Assembly: GCA_025345505.1 (NCBI GenBank)
Contig: JANVCC010000020.1
Location: forward strand, 51,068,401-51,132,400
Length of the DNA: 64,000 nucleotides
From: Todiramphus chloris collaris
Lineage: Eukaryota; Chordata; Aves; Coraciiformes; Alcedinidae
Reading direction: 5' to 3'
The first letter of the stretch is position 1. Each line of letters opens with the position of its first letter. Below are positions 62,011 through 64,000 of this stretch, in pieces. The position numbers were made by a program, and so were the translations under genes. A model generated the notes under the pieces. That model worked only from the letters and a program-made list of their open reading frames with translations. It made no database searches and had not been told where the DNA came from.

Positions 62011-62662
62011 ACTATAATGGGACTGATGGTCCTTGTGCAGGAAAGGGGTTGACTTTTTATTTTGAGGGAGCCTGAAAATTCAACTCTGATGTGCAGGCTA
62101 CATGCCCTTTTGACAGCTCAGATGTCAGTACTTAGGCTTTACCTGCATTACTAACTATTGTGATTGCTCACTGTTAACTTGTGAAATGAGATGAGAGGAT
62201 CTCATTATAAGGAGGTGCACTATCCATTACCAATGCTGGTTTTTTCAAATGAGACTCATTTTCAGTTGGAATTTAACAACACCAAACAGTCTGGATGGAG
62301 GCAGAAATAGTTTAATTGTCGCAAAAGTCAACGCAATTTGCCAGAGGAATGAGGAACTTTAATAGCGTGGATGTTAAATCACTCTGGCTATTCATCTTCA
62401 CTATGCATGAGAGATGTCCAGTCCTCCAACCACTGGCAAATGGATGCATGACTGTTCTCACCTCCACCAGCAACATCAACTGCTCTCTTAAGAAGAAGTC
62501 ATGGCTCAGTCCCTTGAAGGTGACAGCCAACCACTGGCTTTGCTGTCCTGTAAAACAGCATCATGCACAAATTAATCTGGGCTCATTCCTAAAATCAGTG
62601 CTGCCTTACTAATTAAGATGGACACAAATTACAAGTGTCTTTTGTCCTTTTCAAATTTTCAG

Positions 62663-62744
62663 ACACAGCTGCCAGCACTCACTAGTTCTGGAAGAACTTG
62701 TTCAGAGTTCAGACCACTGTTTTCTGATCAGTTCTGCAAAAAAG
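62663..62744 (+). other. Weak exon candidate, one frame open throughout
   Basis: The acceptor-like TTTTGTCCTTTTCAAATTTTCAG ends at 62662, and a donor-like AAAAAAG|GTACTA lies at 62745-62746. The first frame is open for 27 codons. No recognised protein. The donor is weaker than those at 58729 and 60353. Confidence 0.13.
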
Positions 62745-63564
62745 GTACTATGTAAAACAGTTCCCCAGTTCATAAAACTGGGTCATCCCAGCTTTCTAAA
62801 CTCTGTACAATATCCAAAGCAAATATTTTCTCAGGACCATCAGTTTTATCAACTTTATTAATTTTGTTTTATTTCTCAAAAAGCACATAACAACTGGATA
62901 ACTGGAGATGATGGGTGAGAAGACTGTGTAAGCACAGTTATGAGGAAGAACATAAACATTTTTGGATAGGTAGTGAAAGAGGGAAGAGACTGCCAAGGGC
63001 AGACAATCCTTAAAGGCAGGGAGAAGAAGAGAGACAGGAGTGAATATGAAGGCTATGCAGGCACAGGCAGAATCTAGGACTAAATTTACCATAAAATTAG
63101 CAGGAATTGGTGTATCTACATTGCACGTAATGCACAGATCAAGGTTGGTGGTTGGCAGCCTCCTCTGAAGGGAATAGGAAGGGTGCCTTCTTGATTTCTG
63201 TCTTCTAGCTCAGGGATCAATGAGACATTTCTAGGGATGCTTTATGATTTCCAGCTGAAGGGCACATGATGAGCATTTACTTATTCCCTTGGAGTGACTC
63301 CTGCTGCCTCTCCTAAATGTTTTAGCCTCCATTGCAGACCTTTATAGACTGCACTGTAAACAATAAATGGTTAAAAGCCAAAGAGGAAGGAAATCGCTGG
63401 TTAACTAATCCTAATTAAAATTGCCCCTAGATGATGTGCAAGCTCTGAGCCACCTGTTATGGGCACCAAAATCTCTTCCAAACTTAGCTTTTGATGTTTT
63501 CCATGTGTGCTCCTTTCCAGCCTTTTCATGTGCCTGTTATTTCTGCTGTTATTTGCTACTTCAG

Positions 63565-63633
63565 AGTCTGATTCTTTAGGTCAGGAGGTATTTTGTCACT
63601 GACTGCTGCATGGACAGACACAGGCTTCAAAAG
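63565..63633 (+). other. Weak non-coding exon candidate
   Basis: GCTACTTCAG (AG at 63563-63564) and CAAAAG|GTAGGT (GT at 63634-63635) bound 69 bases with stops in all three frames. If it is spliced at all, it would be part of a non-coding transcript. Confidence 0.13.
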
Positions 63634-64000
63634 GTAGGTTTTATTGTTGTTTCTTTAAAAAAAAAAAAAATCATTATTGGTAGCAGAAAAAGAAACTACA
63701 TTTGCAAACAGAAAATGGTAAGAGGAGAGTCACGTGTCTCTTGATCATGATTATGCTATCAGAAGCACATTGGCATAATGAAGGGATAATTACTAACTAT
63801 TCTGGGTTCTGTTTTCACACATTTATGAAGATTAAGCATGGGAGCGGGCAGGTTGTCACTGATTTTAGGCAAAGCCCTTTAGCAGGCGTGAAGGAGCTTA
63901 AACGTAGATGGGGAAACAGTTCATCATTTGTAACCCCCCTCTGCATTTCTAAGCAGGATTAAATTCACTGCTCAGCAGCAAAAGCGCAGCATGGAGCTGC

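Larger units (their letters stand above)
62011..64000. other. Unique sequence, no gene seen
   Basis: Short overlapping frames only. Two exon-like intervals and an A14 run (63657-63670) are the only notable content. No repeat was recognised to the end of the window. Confidence 0.55.

Noticed and set aside
1-64000. CRISPR array, prophage, operon or other prokaryotic system
   Set aside because: No regularly spaced direct repeats, no dense long open frames and no ribosome-binding pattern. CR1 relics mark the DNA as vertebrate.
1-64000. Endogenous retrovirus or other viral insertion
   Set aside because: I saw no paired long terminal repeats, primer-binding site or retroviral protein motifs. The only reverse-transcribing element type found is CR1.

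Overview
The window looks like gene-poor, AT-leaning nuclear DNA from a bird, either intergenic or deep intronic. The organism call rests on four CR1 (Chicken Repeat 1) non-LTR retrotransposon relics. They have the typical avian 3' end: a conserved stretch around 'gatgatctt..aa.g.c..ttccaac' that closes with ATTCTATG-type octamers instead of a poly-A tail. Reptiles also carry CR1. The low repeat density and the forms seen here fit a bird best, but the species cannot be told from this sequence.

Layout. Bases 1-8,479 are mostly unique sequence, with a strong G-quadruplex motif near 760 and one A/C-rich tract. CR1 relic 1 lies at 8,480-8,840 (+). Bases 8,841-43,417 are unique or low-complexity sequence: a polypurine stretch at 9.2 kb, several (G/T)- or (A/C)-rich tracts, long A runs, a perfect hairpin at 26.47 kb, a diverged 40-bp direct repeat at 27.0/27.56 kb, and a 30.4-34.4 kb block rich in transcription-factor-like motifs that reads like a cluster of conserved non-coding elements. 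CR1 relic 2 (43,418-44,930, -) keeps part of the ORF2 endonuclease but has lost the reverse transcriptase. A small CpG-dense patch (45,040-45,256) separates it from CR1 relic 3 (45,396-45,894, +), which also has an internal deletion. After a further 15 kb of unique sequence comes CR1 relic 4 (61,623-62,010, +).

No intact protein-coding gene, tRNA, rRNA, CRISPR array or other known non-coding RNA was recognised. Apart from the CR1 ORF2 fragments, the open frames are short and carry no domain I know. Several intervals have good-looking splice acceptor and donor pairs, notably between 58.6 and 63.7 kb on the + strand. They are recorded as weak exon candidates, because such pairs are expected by chance in 64 kb. 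The parts do not form a pathway. The window is best read as old transposon debris and simple repeats in non-coding sequence, with a few candidate regulatory islands.
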